Made by a program: the position numbers and the translations under genes. Positions 25,245 to 25,910 of a DNA stretch of 25,910 nucleotides are shown in pieces. The DNA lies in assembly GCA_002429085.1 (NCBI GenBank), contig DIYR01000217.1:1-25910 (forward strand), read 5' to 3'. Below the pieces are notes generated by a model. That model saw nothing but the letters and a program-made list of their open reading frames with translations. It searched no databases and had not been told where the DNA came from. Origin of the DNA: Flavobacteriales bacterium UBA6049 (GTDB lineage: Bacteria; Bacteroidota; Bacteroidia; Flavobacteriales_G; Salibacteraceae). Position 1 is the stretch's first letter, and each line of letters starts with the position of its first letter.

Positions 25245-25275
25245 TAAAAAAAGCCCTCATAGTGAGAGCTTTTTT
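25245..25275 (-). terminator. Intrinsic terminator downstream of mdh
   Basis: AGCCCTCA (25252-25259) pairs with TGAGAGCT (25263-25270), one mismatch, around a TAG loop. On the - strand it is followed by a seven-T run, as expected after mdh. A T run on the + strand makes the hairpin nearly symmetric, but no + strand gene ends here. Confidence 0.8.
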
Positions 25276-25299
25276 CAGATCCATATTCAGTAACGTCAA

Positions 25300-25910
25300 T
25301 TAGATTGACATTCCATCTAATACTTCTTTAACGCTTCTAACTGCTTTTTCGCTTTCAGCTAATAATGCTTTTTCGTCATCATTTAAATCAAGCTCAATAA
25401 TACGCTCAATACCGCCTTTACCCAGAATTACAGGAACACCTAAATAAAGATCGCTAATTCCATACTCGCCAGTTAGCCAAGCACAAACTGGGAATACACG
25501 TTTTTGATCGCGAACGATGGCTTCAGCCATTTGAGCAGCCGCAGCACCTGGAGCGTACCAAGCTGAAGTACCAAGTAATTTTACGATTTCACCACCACCA
25601 ACTTTAGTGCGATCAACAATAGCGTTTAACTTGTCTTCTGCGATTAATTCAGTTACAGGGATACCACCTACTGTTGTATAACGAGGAAGTGGAACCATAG
25701 TGTCTCCATGACCGCCCATCAATACAGCTTGAATGTCTTTAGGTGAAACATTCAATTCTAAAGCTAAGAAAGAACGGTAACGAGCAGTATCCAAGATACC
25801 AGCCATACCCATTACTTTATTTGAAGCCTTTTGAGCAGTCAAATAAGCTTGGTAAGTCATTACATCAAGTGGGTTAGAAACCACGATGATAATTGCATCA
25901 GGAGAATGTT
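25300..25910 (-). CDS. mdh: Malate dehydrogenase, C-terminal part (cut by window edge)
   Basis: The 3' two-thirds of an NAD-dependent malate dehydrogenase of the lactate-dehydrogenase-like type, a citric-acid-cycle enzyme oxidising malate to oxaloacetate. The frame stays open past the ATG at 25884 to the edge, reading SPDAIIIVVSNPLDVMTYQA, which is internal family sequence, so the true start lies beyond 25910. ILDTARYRSFLA carries a substrate-binding Arg, and MGGHGDTMVPLPRY has the catalytic His. The C-terminus is complete and followed by a hairpin terminator. Confidence 0.94.
   Translation of the reverse strand, partial: HSPDAIIIVVSNPLDVMTYQAYLTAQKASNKVMGMAGILDTARYRSFLALELNVSPKDIQAVLMGGHGDTMVPLPRYTTVGGIPVTELIAEDKLNAIVDRTKVGGGEIVKLLGTSAWYAPGAAAAQMAEAIVRDQKRVFPVCAWLTGEYGISDLYLGVPVILGKGGIERIIELDLNDDEKALLAESEKAVRSVKEVLDGMSI

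Noticed and set aside
1..25910. tRNA, rRNA, CRISPR array, insertion sequence or prophage
   Set aside because: No cloverleaf-like sequence, regular repeat-spacer pattern, transposase or integrase gene was seen on either strand.

Overview
The window looks like chromosomal DNA from a member of the Bacteroidota, probably of the Flavobacteriales or a close relative. The evidence is low GC, several -7 boxes of the form TAnnTTTG (the Bacteroidota housekeeping promoter), little use of Shine-Dalgarno sites, an ORF ending in a gliding-motility / type IX secretion type-B C-terminal domain (CHU_C), a hybrid sensor kinase with a Reg_prop/Y_Y_Y sensor, and the gene families present. Genes are tightly packed, with several 1-4 nt and a few longer overlaps. 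No tRNA, rRNA, insertion sequence or CRISPR array is visible.

Layout from left to right. Bases 1-318 have no gene but hold an AT-rich cluster of short palindromes. Next comes a polyphosphate operon on the + strand (319-3815): SixA-type histidine phosphatase, polyphosphate kinase 1 (no ordinary start codon at its N-terminus) and a Ppx/GppA phosphatase. Facing it is a four-gene operon on the - strand (10598-3805): purB, a family 2-like glycosyltransferase, a 1404-residue hybrid sensor kinase and a small lipoprotein, each overlapping the next. A well-formed TTTG-N18-TAATTTTG promoter precedes purB. Divergent from purB is a two-gene + strand unit (10752-12574): an ECF sigma factor and a membrane-spanning protein whose cytoplasmic end looks like an anti-sigma factor and whose exported end carries a type-B secretion-signal domain. 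A strong hairpin terminator separates this from gyrB (- strand).

Bases 14760-19705 (- strand) encode a large TPR protein and, overlapping it by one base, an outer-membrane beta-barrel protein without a recognisable plug. Divergent from these is ftsE followed 2 nt later by a glycosyltransferase. A formyltransferase and a GT4-type glycosyltransferase run on the opposite strand. murB, a SAM-dependent methyltransferase and the 3' part of malate dehydrogenase (cut by the window edge) complete the region.

Most of the content is core metabolism and cell-envelope work: polyphosphate turnover, purine synthesis, DNA supercoiling, peptidoglycan synthesis, surface glycans. The most unusual item is the sigma factor paired with the anti-sigma/CHU_C fusion, which could report on type IX secretion at the cell envelope. 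The TPR/plugless-barrel pair is the second candidate for an undescribed envelope system. All functions are assigned by reading motifs by eye; no database search was run.
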